A stretch of 13,522 nt of DNA from positions 1 to 13,522 of the forward strand of contig DYNR01000038.1 in assembly GCA_020720945.1 (NCBI GenBank). The letters run 5' to 3'. This DNA is from Chthoniobacter flavus. Lineage in GTDB: Bacteria > Verrucomicrobiota > Verrucomicrobiia > Chthoniobacterales > DYNR01. Position 1 is the first letter of the stretch. Each line of letters begins with the position of its first letter. The position numbers and the translations under genes are program-made. Positions 7,839 through 13,522 of the stretch are shown piece after piece. The notes beneath the pieces were generated by a model. That model was not told where the DNA came from. It saw nothing but the letters and a program-made list of their open reading frames with translations, and did no database searches.

Positions 7839-8540
7839 ATGCCCGGCTCTCTCATGCCTGCCTTCCCTCGCATCATCGCAAATTTTGCCATGTCTCTGGA
7901 CGGAAAAATTTCGACCCGCCTGCGTGTCCCTTCTTCGTTCACCTCCGCAAACGACAAACACCGCCTCCGCAAAATCCGCGCCTCGGGCGATGCCGTCCTT
8001 GTCGGAAGAAAAACTGCGGAAACCGATTCCATGAGCCTTTGTCTCAACGATGCTGCCCTACAAAATGACCGCATCCGCCGCGGCCTCCCCGCCCAACCTC
8101 TCCGCGCCATCGTTTCGGGAAACGGCGCAATTTCCCCTTCCTGCAAAGTCTTTTCTTCCCCCGGCAGCGACATTTTGCTCTTTTCTTCTTCCGCCATGCC
8201 CGAAGCCAAACAGTCTGCATTCCGCGAAATCCCTGGGCTTTCTCTCTTCACTCCCACCGCCTTTTCTCTCGCGGCAACACTGGAAATCTTGCTCTCCCAG
8301 TTCGGCGCAAAAACCGTGGTCTGCGAGGGCGGCCCCACCCTCTTCCGCTCTCTCCTCGCCCTCGGTGCAATCGATGAGCTTTACCTCACCGTCGCCCCCT
8401 TCTTGGTCGGCGGCTCCGACGCTCCGACCCTCACGGGCTCTTCCCCCGATTTTCTAAACGAGCCAACCCAGTTTTCCTTGCTCGAAGCAACCGGAAAAGA
8501 GGACGAAATTTTCCTGCACTACCGCCGCAAACTGCCATGA
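7839..8540 (+). CDS. RibD C-terminal / dihydrofolate reductase-fold reductase
   Basis: This 233-residue protein has the NADPH-dependent reductase fold shared by the C-terminal half of RibD and dihydrofolate reductase. Diagnostic stretches are NFAMSLDGKIS (15-25), KIRASGDAVLVGRKTA (45-60), VVCEGGPTLFRSLL (160-173), where the EGGP loop contacts the cofactor, and DELYLTVAPFLVGG (179-192). No zinc deaminase half precedes it, so it is not a bifunctional RibD. It may reduce the riboflavin-pathway ribosylamino-pyrimidine or a different small molecule. No other riboflavin genes are nearby, so I leave the gene symbol blank. ATG 7854 (residue 6) is an alternative start, and GGAA about 12 nt upstream of 7839 is only a weak ribosome site. 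The last four bases overlap the following start (ATGA), so it is coupled to the exported protein. Confidence 0.87.
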   Translation: MPGSLMPAFPRIIANFAMSLDGKISTRLRVPSSFTSANDKHRLRKIRASGDAVLVGRKTAETDSMSLCLNDAALQNDRIRRGLPAQPLRAIVSGNGAISPSCKVFSSPGSDILLFSSSAMPEAKQSAFREIPGLSLFTPTAFSLAATLEILLSQFGAKTVVCEGGPTLFRSLLALGAIDELYLTVAPFLVGGSDAPTLTGSSPDFLNEPTQFSLLEATGKEDEIFLHYRRKLP

Positions 8541-9370
8541 ACCGAACCTTGCTTTTTCTTCTGGCTCTCGCCGCTTCCCTCCTCTCCGCCAACGCCCAAA
8601 CCCAAGCCCAAACCCAAGCCCAAACACAGTCCGCACCCCCCCTCCGCGAAGCATGGAAAAACGCCTCCCTCTTCTTGTTCAACGATGCCTTCTCGCAATT
8701 CCAAAAAGAAAAAACCACCAACCCCCGCGAAGCCTCTCTCGGCGAGGCCCTATCCCTCCTCGGCATCCAGCCAAAAACACAAAAAAACCTCGCCCGCTCC
8801 CTCTCCATCCTCACCGCTCTAGCCGCAGAAAACCCTTCGGACGAAATCGGTCTCGCCGCCCGCTTCCACCTCGCCCGCATCGACGAACTCCACCGGACCG
8901 AACCGAACCTCCCCGCCGCCCGCAAGCAATACCTGTCACTCCTCGAGGATGCCCCCGCCTCCCCTTTCTCCCAAATCGCGGCTTCCCGCATCGCTCTCAT
9001 CGACCTCCATCTCTCCGCCCCAGACCCCGCCTCCCTCGATGAAACCGAAGCCCGCCTCCGCCCCCTAGAAAACTTTCTCCGCACCCCAGAAGGCAAACGC
9101 GAATTCCACACCATGGTCGGCCTCGTTCTCAACACGCGCCTAGGCAACCCTACAACCGTCCTCCGCCACCTCCTGATTGCATCCAAAGAATCTTTCAGCC
9201 AAAAAAAAATCGAATCGGATGTCCTCTTCACCATCGCGGAAATCGCCGATACCCAAGGCGATACCGCACTTGCCAAACAATACTACTCCCGGTTCGTCGC
9301 CGACTTCCCCCAAGACATACGCACATTCTTGATCAAAAAAAGGCTGGAAGATTTCTCGGCGAAAAAGTAG
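8537..9370 (+). CDS. Exported helical-repeat (TPR-like) protein of unknown function
   Basis: I do not recognise a specific family. The 277-residue product begins with a clean Sec signal peptide (MNRTLLFLLALAASLLSANA, probable cut after residue 20) and no lipobox cysteine, so it should be periplasmic. The mature N-terminus is an AQTQ repeat. The rest is almost entirely amphipathic helix with tetratricopeptide-like spacing, for example GLAARFHLARIDELH, LPAARKQYLSLLEDAP, and a good terminal repeat IAEIADTQGDTALAKQYYSRF followed by PQDIRTFLIKKRLE. Such proteins are usually scaffolds for protein contacts. It overlaps the reductase gene by four bases and is 27 nt ahead of the sugar-binding protein, so a role in assembling or supporting the importer or the kinase's Sel1 domain is possible but unproven. 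A run of nine A at 9201-9209 lies inside the coding sequence. Confidence 0.82.
   Translation: MNRTLLFLLALAASLLSANAQTQAQTQAQTQSAPPLREAWKNASLFLFNDAFSQFQKEKTTNPREASLGEALSLLGIQPKTQKNLARSLSILTALAAENPSDEIGLAARFHLARIDELHRTEPNLPAARKQYLSLLEDAPASPFSQIAASRIALIDLHLSAPDPASLDETEARLRPLENFLRTPEGKREFHTMVGLVLNTRLGNPTTVLRHLLIASKESFSQKKIESDVLFTIAEIADTQGDTALAKQYYSRFVADFPQDIRTFLIKKRLEDFSAKK
8594..8629 (+). repeat. Three tandem 12-bp units encoding AQTQ
   Basis: The unit GCCCAAACCCAA occurs at 8594-8605 and 8606-8617, followed by a third copy with two changes at 8618-8629. It encodes AQTQ-AQTQ-AQTQ at the junction of the signal peptide and the mature protein. Being a multiple of three, copy-number changes would alter linker length without shifting the frame. 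Confidence 0.85.
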
Positions 9371-9397
9371 GCTTCTACCCCTTTCTCTCTCTCCAAA

Positions 9398-11047
9398 ATG
9401 GAACGCATCTTCAACGCCATCGGGCTTGGCCTAGTCGCTCTCGCCTTCGTAGCTTCTCTCGGCAGAGTCGCTTACCTGAACTGGAATAAAGCGGCGGAAG
9501 AAAGCACAAAATACACGCACATCCGCCTCGCCCACTGGCAGTTAGAACGCGGCATCCGCAATGCCTTCGACGAGGCTGCCAGGGAATACGAAAAGCTCCA
9601 CCCCGATGTCCGCATCTCTCAAATCGCTATCCCCGACCGCGTTTATACAAACTGGCTGACCACCCAACTCTTGGGCGGAACCGCTCCAGACATCGTAGAA
9701 CTCGGCTTCGGCTCCTCCGAAGACCGCCTCGCCAAACACTTCTTATCCCTCACCAGCCTGGCCAACCGCCCCAACCCTTACAACAAAGGCACCAACCTCG
9801 AAAATATCCCCCTACAAAACACCTTCTACGACGGGATGATGGGGGGGTTCTACCCGGGATTGATGGAGTTCTACGGGATCACCCTGACGACAAACACGAT
9901 CCGGATGTTCGTAAACTTGGACCTCCTGAAGGAAATCACCGGCTCCGACTCCATTCCCGCCGATTACCAAGAACTCATTTCCGTCTGCGAAAAAACCCGC
10001 CGCTTCGCAAAAAAATTCTCCCGCCCGATCATCCCGATCGCAAGTTCCCGCTACAACGCCCCCTACTTGATGAACCGCTTCTTCAGTTCCCAAACCCAGA
10101 AGCAAACAAAAAAAATCGGACCCCCAGGCGACTTCCCCCAAAATGCCGCCCGGACGGTCGAGGCCTTCGTTGACAACGCGTGGTCGCTTGACTCCCCAGA
10201 TGTCCGTAGCGGCCTCGAACTCATGCGCAAAATCGGCAGGGAAATGCAACCCGGCTTCATGCAGGGAACCCGCGACGACGCTCTTTTTTACTTCATCCAA
10301 AAACGGGCGCTCATGATCACCACCGGAAGCTGGGATTCCTCAAACATCTCTTCGCTCGCCAATTTCCGCTACGGGATCGCCCCCATCCCGACCCCCTCAA
10401 AAAACGACCCCGAGTTCGGCCCCTATGTCCTCGGCACCATCTCCGAAGCCGCCACCATCAGCGGCATGGGCCTCGGTGTCACCGCCTCCTCCAAACACCC
10501 CGAAACCGCGAAAGACTTCCTCCTCTTCCTCGCGAGCAAAACCGGCGACCAACGCTTCGCAGACACCAGCAAACTCCTCCCCGCCGTCATGGATACCACC
10601 CCCTCCCAAGCCGCTAAACCTTTCCAAATCAACGAGGAAGGCTACCCGCCTGGCTTCAACCTGGTCGCCAGCTCGGACTGGGCGGACACTTCCCGCATCC
10701 TCAATAACTCCTACTTCAAACTCTTCTCCCACGGCGGCAATGTCCAAGAGTTCGTAGATACCATCCGACCCGATTTTTTGACGGCTTACGGCACGGATCT
10801 GGCAAGGATGTATTCGGCCCGCAAACGCGCATCCCAAAGGTTCGATGTCAAACTGGCTGCCGACATCCAGCTCCTTTCCTGCCCCCCACCAACAAACTCC
10901 CCCGCCGAACGGGAAACCAAAACTCGGGAAGCGAAAGAAAAAGTCGATCTCGTCTTGAGCTCCTTGAACGGCAACGACCGCTCCACCTACTACCTCCGCG
11001 AAGTCGGCGAAAAACTCCAAAACAAACTCCTTTCCTCTCCCCGTTGA
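9398..11047 (+). CDS. ABC sugar transporter substrate-binding protein, membrane-anchored
   Basis: This 549-residue protein is the extracellular solute-binding component (family 1) of a carbohydrate ABC importer. Typical signatures are LAHWQLERGIRNAFDEAAREYEKLHP (split here as LAHWQLE, 44-50, and AAREYEKLHP, 60-69), LLGGTAPDIVEL (91-102), ALMITTGSWDSSN, and GMGLGVTASSKHPETAKDFLLFLAS near the end of the fold. The N-terminus is a hydrophobic span (about 7-27) with no lipobox cysteine and no obvious cleavage site, so it is likely an uncleaved anchor rather than a lipoprotein. It is longer than usual family members because of a charged helical tail (about 460-549). The start has no Shine-Dalgarno. 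The leader is pyrimidine-rich (TTTCTCTCTCTCC). It is followed after 27 nt by the two permease genes, which fixes its role. The sugar is unknown. An A8 tract lies at 10108-10115. Confidence 0.93.
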   Translation: MERIFNAIGLGLVALAFVASLGRVAYLNWNKAAEESTKYTHIRLAHWQLERGIRNAFDEAAREYEKLHPDVRISQIAIPDRVYTNWLTTQLLGGTAPDIVELGFGSSEDRLAKHFLSLTSLANRPNPYNKGTNLENIPLQNTFYDGMMGGFYPGLMEFYGITLTTNTIRMFVNLDLLKEITGSDSIPADYQELISVCEKTRRFAKKFSRPIIPIASSRYNAPYLMNRFFSSQTQKQTKKIGPPGDFPQNAARTVEAFVDNAWSLDSPDVRSGLELMRKIGREMQPGFMQGTRDDALFYFIQKRALMITTGSWDSSNISSLANFRYGIAPIPTPSKNDPEFGPYVLGTISEAATISGMGLGVTASSKHPETAKDFLLFLASKTGDQRFADTSKLLPAVMDTTPSQAAKPFQINEEGYPPGFNLVASSDWADTSRILNNSYFKLFSHGGNVQEFVDTIRPDFLTAYGTDLARMYSARKRASQRFDVKLAADIQLLSCPPPTNSPAERETKTREAKEKVDLVLSSLNGNDRSTYYLREVGEKLQNKLLSSPR

Positions 11048-11074
11048 GCCACCAAAAGGAACCCTCTTTTTCCC

Positions 11075-12022
11075 ATGCCAACGACGATCTCGAAAAAAAA
11101 AGTCCTCAAAGAATGGAAGCTCTACCTCTTCATTCTCCCCTCGTTCCTCTTCATCGGACTCTTCGCCTACTACCCGGCTCTCAGCGCCGTTTACCATAGC
11201 TTTTTCTCTTGGTCAGGCGGGGATACCAAGGAGTTTATCGGGCTCGACAACTTTTCTAGGATATTGGGCGATACGGTGTTCTGGGGCTCTTTCGCCACGA
11301 TTTCCGTCTTGGCGATCGCCAATGTTTTCAAAATGATCCCCTCGATCTTCCTGGCCGTCCTGATCCACCGTCTCAGCAGCGAACGCTGGCAATACTGGTA
11401 TCGCGTCCTCGTCGTCCTCCCCATGATCGTGCCTTCTCTTGTCACCCTCTTCATCTGGAAGTTCTTCTACGACCCGAACTTCGGCATCCTGAACCAATTC
11501 CTCGACGCGACGGGAATCAAAACGCTCCTGGTCGGCTTGGACCACTTCTTCCACTGGGATATTTTTTTCCAAAATGTCCCCGTAGCTTGGCTCGGCGAAT
11601 CCGCCCTAGTCATCCCCGCCCTCATCCTCTGGGGCTTCCCTTGGATCGGCTCGGTCAGCGTCTTGGTTTTCCTCGTCGGCCTCCAATCAATCGGCTCCCA
11701 AATCTATGAAGCCGCCGAACTCGACGGCGTCTCCTCGTTCCAAAAATTCCTCTACATCGAGTTCCCCCTGATCATGACCCAAGTGCGCGTCACCCTCGTC
11801 CTCCTCATCATCGGCACCCTCCAAAGCTACGGCCTCCAGTTCCTCCTCCTCGGCGAAAACGGCGGCCCCGGAGGACGCGGCATGGTCCCCGGCCTCTGGA
11901 TGTTCAACCGCGCTTTTATCGCCGGCGAATTCGGCTACGCCTGCGCACTCGGCCTCTGCCTCTTCGTCATCATCTTGCTCCTGACTTCTCTCAACAACAA
12001 ATATGTGCGCGTGGACAAATGA
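11075..12022 (+). CDS. ABC sugar transporter permease, MalF/UgpA-like
   Basis: This 315-residue inner-membrane protein forms half of the channel of the sugar importer. Six hydrophobic segments can be placed, starting with YLFILPSFLFIGLFAYYPALS (17-37 region). The cytoplasmic coupling loop that meets the ATPase is clear: YEAAELDGVSSFQKFLYIEFP (211-231), with the EAA at 212-214. The C-terminal segments are typical of the MalF/UgpA type. It lacks the large periplasmic insertion of enteric MalF. The nearest ribosome-binding sequence, AAAAGGA at 11054-11060, is 14 nt from the ATG, which is further than normal. Codons 7-9 are a pure run of nine A (11093-11101). The gene overlaps the second permease by ATGA, as expected for subunits made in equal amounts. 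Confidence 0.95.
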   Translation: MPTTISKKKVLKEWKLYLFILPSFLFIGLFAYYPALSAVYHSFFSWSGGDTKEFIGLDNFSRILGDTVFWGSFATISVLAIANVFKMIPSIFLAVLIHRLSSERWQYWYRVLVVLPMIVPSLVTLFIWKFFYDPNFGILNQFLDATGIKTLLVGLDHFFHWDIFFQNVPVAWLGESALVIPALILWGFPWIGSVSVLVFLVGLQSIGSQIYEAAELDGVSSFQKFLYIEFPLIMTQVRVTLVLLIIGTLQSYGLQFLLLGENGGPGGRGMVPGLWMFNRAFIAGEFGYACALGLCLFVIILLLTSLNNKYVRVDK

Positions 12023-12870
12023 ACTCCTTTGACACTCCTCCGTCCCCAGGCCCTAAAAAAAACGAATGGCTCTCCCACCTCGTCATCTGGGCGATCTTGG
12101 CTGTCGAACTCCTGCCGTTCTACATGATGGTGCAAATCAGCCAAAAGGACAACCTGCTGTTCTTGGAAAACCCTTGGCTGCCCGCCTCCCCTTCCTCCTG
12201 GGTCTGGGAAAACTACGCCCACGCCTTCCGCATCGTTTTTCCCTATGTCGCAAACTCCATCGTCGTCGCCGTGGCAGCAACCGTAGGCTGCTTGCTCTTT
12301 TCTCTCATGGGCGCTTATTTTTTCGCCCGCTACAAACTCCCTTTCAGCAACATCCTCTGGGCCGGCTTCCTCACCCTCATGCTCATGCCCGCCATCACAA
12401 ACATCGTCCCCCTCTTTGTCCTGCTCAAACAACTCCACCTCCTAAACTCTCTCTACGCCTTGATTATCCTCGGCATGGCGGGCGGACAAATTTTCTGTAT
12501 CTACATGCTACGCAACTTCATAGAGGAAATCCCTAAAGACCTTTTCGAAGCTGCCGAAATCGACGGCGCAAGCCACTGGCTCCAGTTGACCCACATCGTC
12601 ATCCCCATGTGCGGCTCGATCTTGGCCACCCTCGGCATCCTCCAATTCCTCTCTTCATGGAACGATTTTCTCATGCCTCTGGTCATTCTCCGCGACCCCG
12701 AACTCTACACGATCGGCGTGGGCCTGATCTACCTCGACGGGGAATATGTCAAACACTGGGGCGAAATCATGGCGGCGTTTCTCCTGTCGAGCTTGCCGAT
12801 GATCGTGCTGTTTTTGTTCTCCATGAAACTCTTCGTCCGCGGCCTCAGCCAAGGATTCCTCAAAGGCTGA
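12019..12870 (+). CDS. ABC sugar transporter permease, MalG/UgpE-like
   Basis: This 283-residue protein is the second channel subunit of the sugar importer. It has six predicted membrane segments beginning at about 20-40 and the coupling-loop motif FEAAEIDGASHWLQLTHIVIP (176-196; EAA at 177-179). The segment YVANSIVVAVAATVG and the periplasmic FLENPWLP stretch are usual for the MalG/UgpE side. The start codon overlaps the first permease's stop (ATGA), so the pair is translationally coupled. No ATP-binding subunit follows. The importer must borrow an ATPase encoded elsewhere, as many CUT1 sugar importers do with MsmK/MalK-type proteins. No clear terminator follows. Codons 13-15 contain an A8 tract (12055-12062). 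Confidence 0.95.
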   Translation: MNSFDTPPSPGPKKNEWLSHLVIWAILAVELLPFYMMVQISQKDNLLFLENPWLPASPSSWVWENYAHAFRIVFPYVANSIVVAVAATVGCLLFSLMGAYFFARYKLPFSNILWAGFLTLMLMPAITNIVPLFVLLKQLHLLNSLYALIILGMAGGQIFCIYMLRNFIEEIPKDLFEAAEIDGASHWLQLTHIVIPMCGSILATLGILQFLSSWNDFLMPLVILRDPELYTIGVGLIYLDGEYVKHWGEIMAAFLLSSLPMIVLFLFSMKLFVRGLSQGFLKG

Positions 12871-12986
12871 ACCCAGACACCCCTGAAAAAATATCCGCAC
12901 CCCGAAAGTTTTGCATTGCCTTTTGCAACGATTTTTTACCATCTATTAAACCCTCTATTACTTTACATCAAACCACATTTGACAAA
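12871..12986 (+). promoter_or_regulatory. AT-rich spacer with candidate promoter and weak terminator-like hairpin
   Basis: Base composition turns AT-rich here compared with the GC-rich genes on the left, as expected for a promoter. A possible -35 is TTGCAA (12923-12928) with -10 TATTAA (12944-12949), but the spacing is only 15 nt. The same bases form a weak hairpin, TTGCA (12911-12915) with TGCAA (12924-12928), followed by six T (12932-12937), which could end the importer transcript. Both readings are tentative. No Shine-Dalgarno precedes the DUF2934 gene. Confidence 0.35.
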
Positions 12987-13364
12987 ATGAAAAAAACAGC
13001 GACCTCATCGAAATCGAAAGAAACGGCAAAACCCGCAGCGGCAAAAGCTCCCGCCAAAGCGGCACCACCCAAAGCTCCTGCAAAAGCAGCTCCCGCCAAA
13101 GCGGCACCCGCTAAAACCGCGGAAAAAGCTCCTGCCAAACCCGCGGAAAAAACCACCGCCAAAGCCGCACCAAAAACGGCGAAAGAAACCGCGAAACCCG
13201 CCATCACCATCACGATCACCGCAGAAGAAATCGGCACACGCGCCTACTACATCGCCGAACGCCGCCGCGCCATGGGATGGGGCGGAGACGACCAAAACGA
13301 CTGGATCGAAGCGGAAGCCCAACTCCGCCAAGAAGCCGAGGAAGCAGCAAACGCAAAGAATTAA
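12987..13364 (+). CDS. DUF2934 protein with Lys/Ala/Pro-rich histone-H1-like tail
   Basis: This 125-residue protein has two parts. Residues 1-72 are almost only Lys, Ala, Pro, Thr and Glu, with repeated APAKAA and PAKTAEKAPAK units resembling histone H1 C-terminal tails and bacterial nucleoid-binding tails. Residues about 79-116 match the short DUF2934 pattern: EIGTRAYYIAERRRAMGWGG then DDQNDWIEAEAQL. DUF2934 has no established function that I know of. The basic tail suggests contact with DNA or RNA (inference). ATG 12987 was chosen because it begins right after the AT-rich spacer and directly at the Lys-rich tail. The same frame stays open upstream into the permease gene, where it is only a shadow. 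It appears to be a separate transcription unit from the importer. The start site carries no Shine-Dalgarno. Confidence 0.85.
   Translation: MKKTATSSKSKETAKPAAAKAPAKAAPPKAPAKAAPAKAAPAKTAEKAPAKPAEKTTAKAAPKTAKETAKPAITITITAEEIGTRAYYIAERRRAMGWGGDDQNDWIEAEAQLRQEAEEAANAKN
13047..13108 (+). repeat. Direct 20-bp repeat inside the Lys/Ala/Pro tail
   Basis: The 20-base string GCTCCCGCCAAAGCGGCACC occurs at 13047-13066 and again exactly at 13089-13108, 42 bases apart. Related shorter units (GCTCCTGCAAAA, GCTCCTGCCAAA) lie around them. The repeat preserves the reading frame, so the tail has probably grown by in-frame duplication and may vary in length between strains. Confidence 0.85.
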
Positions 13365-13522
13365 TTTTCTCCGCTTCCCCGCAAAGCGAAAGCACAAAGT
13401 GGCGGGAGCATCTTGCTCCCCCATCCTCTTTCCAAATAACACCTGAATCCGTGAGATAAATGCAAAGAAGCTCTGTAAGGCATTGGAGCGAAAAGGTTTG
13501 GAAAAAACCAAGGAATACCCTT
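13365..13522. other. Apparently noncoding end of window
   Basis: After the DUF2934 stop I see no supported gene. An ATG at 13460 opens a plus-strand frame of 21 codons that runs off the window end, but it has no convincing ribosome site and no recognisable protein signature, so I do not call it a gene. The hairpin at 13404-13420 is the only clear structure. Confidence 0.5.
13404..13420. repeat. Perfect 7-bp stem hairpin downstream of the DUF2934 gene
   Basis: GGGAGCA (13404-13410), loop TCT, then TGCTCCC (13414-13420) is a perfect GC-rich stem. It lies 39 nt after the DUF2934 stop, where a terminator would be expected, but no T-tract follows (the next bases are CCATCCTCTTTCC). It could be a factor-independent terminator with a weak tail, an mRNA-stabilising hairpin, or one copy of a dispersed intergenic palindrome. 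Confidence 0.55.

Noticed and set aside
7839..8540. Full bifunctional riboflavin protein RibD
   Set aside because: The zinc-binding deaminase half is absent, and there are no other riboflavin genes nearby.
8431..9276. 281-codon minus-strand frame opposite the exported helical protein
   Set aside because: The product is Arg/Ala/Ser-rich without domain signs. The plus strand has a signal peptide, helical repeats and ATGA coupling to its neighbour, so the plus gene is real.
10397..11197. 266-codon minus-strand frame across the binding protein and permease
   Set aside because: It covers two family-assigned genes and their spacer. The translation is Gly/Glu/Val-rich shadow sequence.
12609..12986. 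Upstream extension of the DUF2934 frame into the second permease
   Set aside because: The extension is out of frame with the intact permease, is rich in Arg/Pro/His, and crosses the AT-rich spacer. The ATG at 12987 is the sensible start.
13021..13200. CRISPR-like or noncoding tandem repeat
   Set aside because: The repeats are in frame, irregular and encode a Lys/Ala/Pro tail. There are no constant repeats with unique spacers.
13005..13511. 168-codon minus-strand frame opposite the DUF2934 gene
   Set aside because: Its Gly/Phe/Arg repeats are the exact antisense image of the Lys/Ala/Pro tail. The plus strand carries the DUF2934 pattern.
13460..13522. Start of a further plus-strand gene at the window end
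   Set aside because: Only 21 codons are visible, with no signature and no ribosome site, too little to support a call.

Overview
The window looks like chromosomal DNA from a bacterium of the PVC group, most probably Verrucomicrobiota. This rests on gene content and protein style rather than on any marker gene. The main pointers are a Ser/Thr kinase whose N-terminus reads HYEV-TR-DGSLWELGRGAMG, Sel1 repeats, a membrane-anchored sugar-binding protein with an LAHWQLE start, a DUF2934 protein with a Lys/Ala/Pro tail, and very few Shine-Dalgarno sequences. There are no rRNA, tRNA, CRISPR, integrase or transposase genes, and coding density is very high.

Layout. On the minus strand (43-3254) an FHA-domain class III adenylate/guanylate cyclase is followed by glgB, the glycogen branching enzyme. 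Facing away from them, on the plus strand, is a long closely packed run (3368-12870). It encodes a membrane-spanning Ser/Thr kinase with an extracytoplasmic Sel1 domain, a xylose-isomerase-like TIM-barrel protein, a flippase-like membrane protein (LPG synthase TM family), a RibD-C type reductase, an exported helical-repeat protein, and a sugar ABC importer (binding protein plus two permeases, no ATPase). Gaps are at most 27 nt and four junctions overlap by 1 or 4 nt, so the eight genes may form one transcription unit. An AT-rich spacer (12871-12986) then precedes a small DUF2934 protein with a histone-H1-like tail. The window ends in about 160 nt of apparently noncoding DNA with one strong hairpin.

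How the genes may work together (inference). The kinase and the FHA-cyclase are divergently transcribed from one 113-nt region. FHA domains bind phosphothreonine, so a kinase-to-cyclase relay is plausible: Sel1 domain senses something in the periplasm, the cytoplasmic kinase phosphorylates Thr, the FHA-cyclase docks, and cyclic nucleotide output changes. With glgB behind the cyclase and a sugar importer behind the kinase, the natural topic of such a relay would be carbohydrate uptake versus glycogen storage. Nothing in the sequence proves this. It is the most interesting hypothesis in the window.
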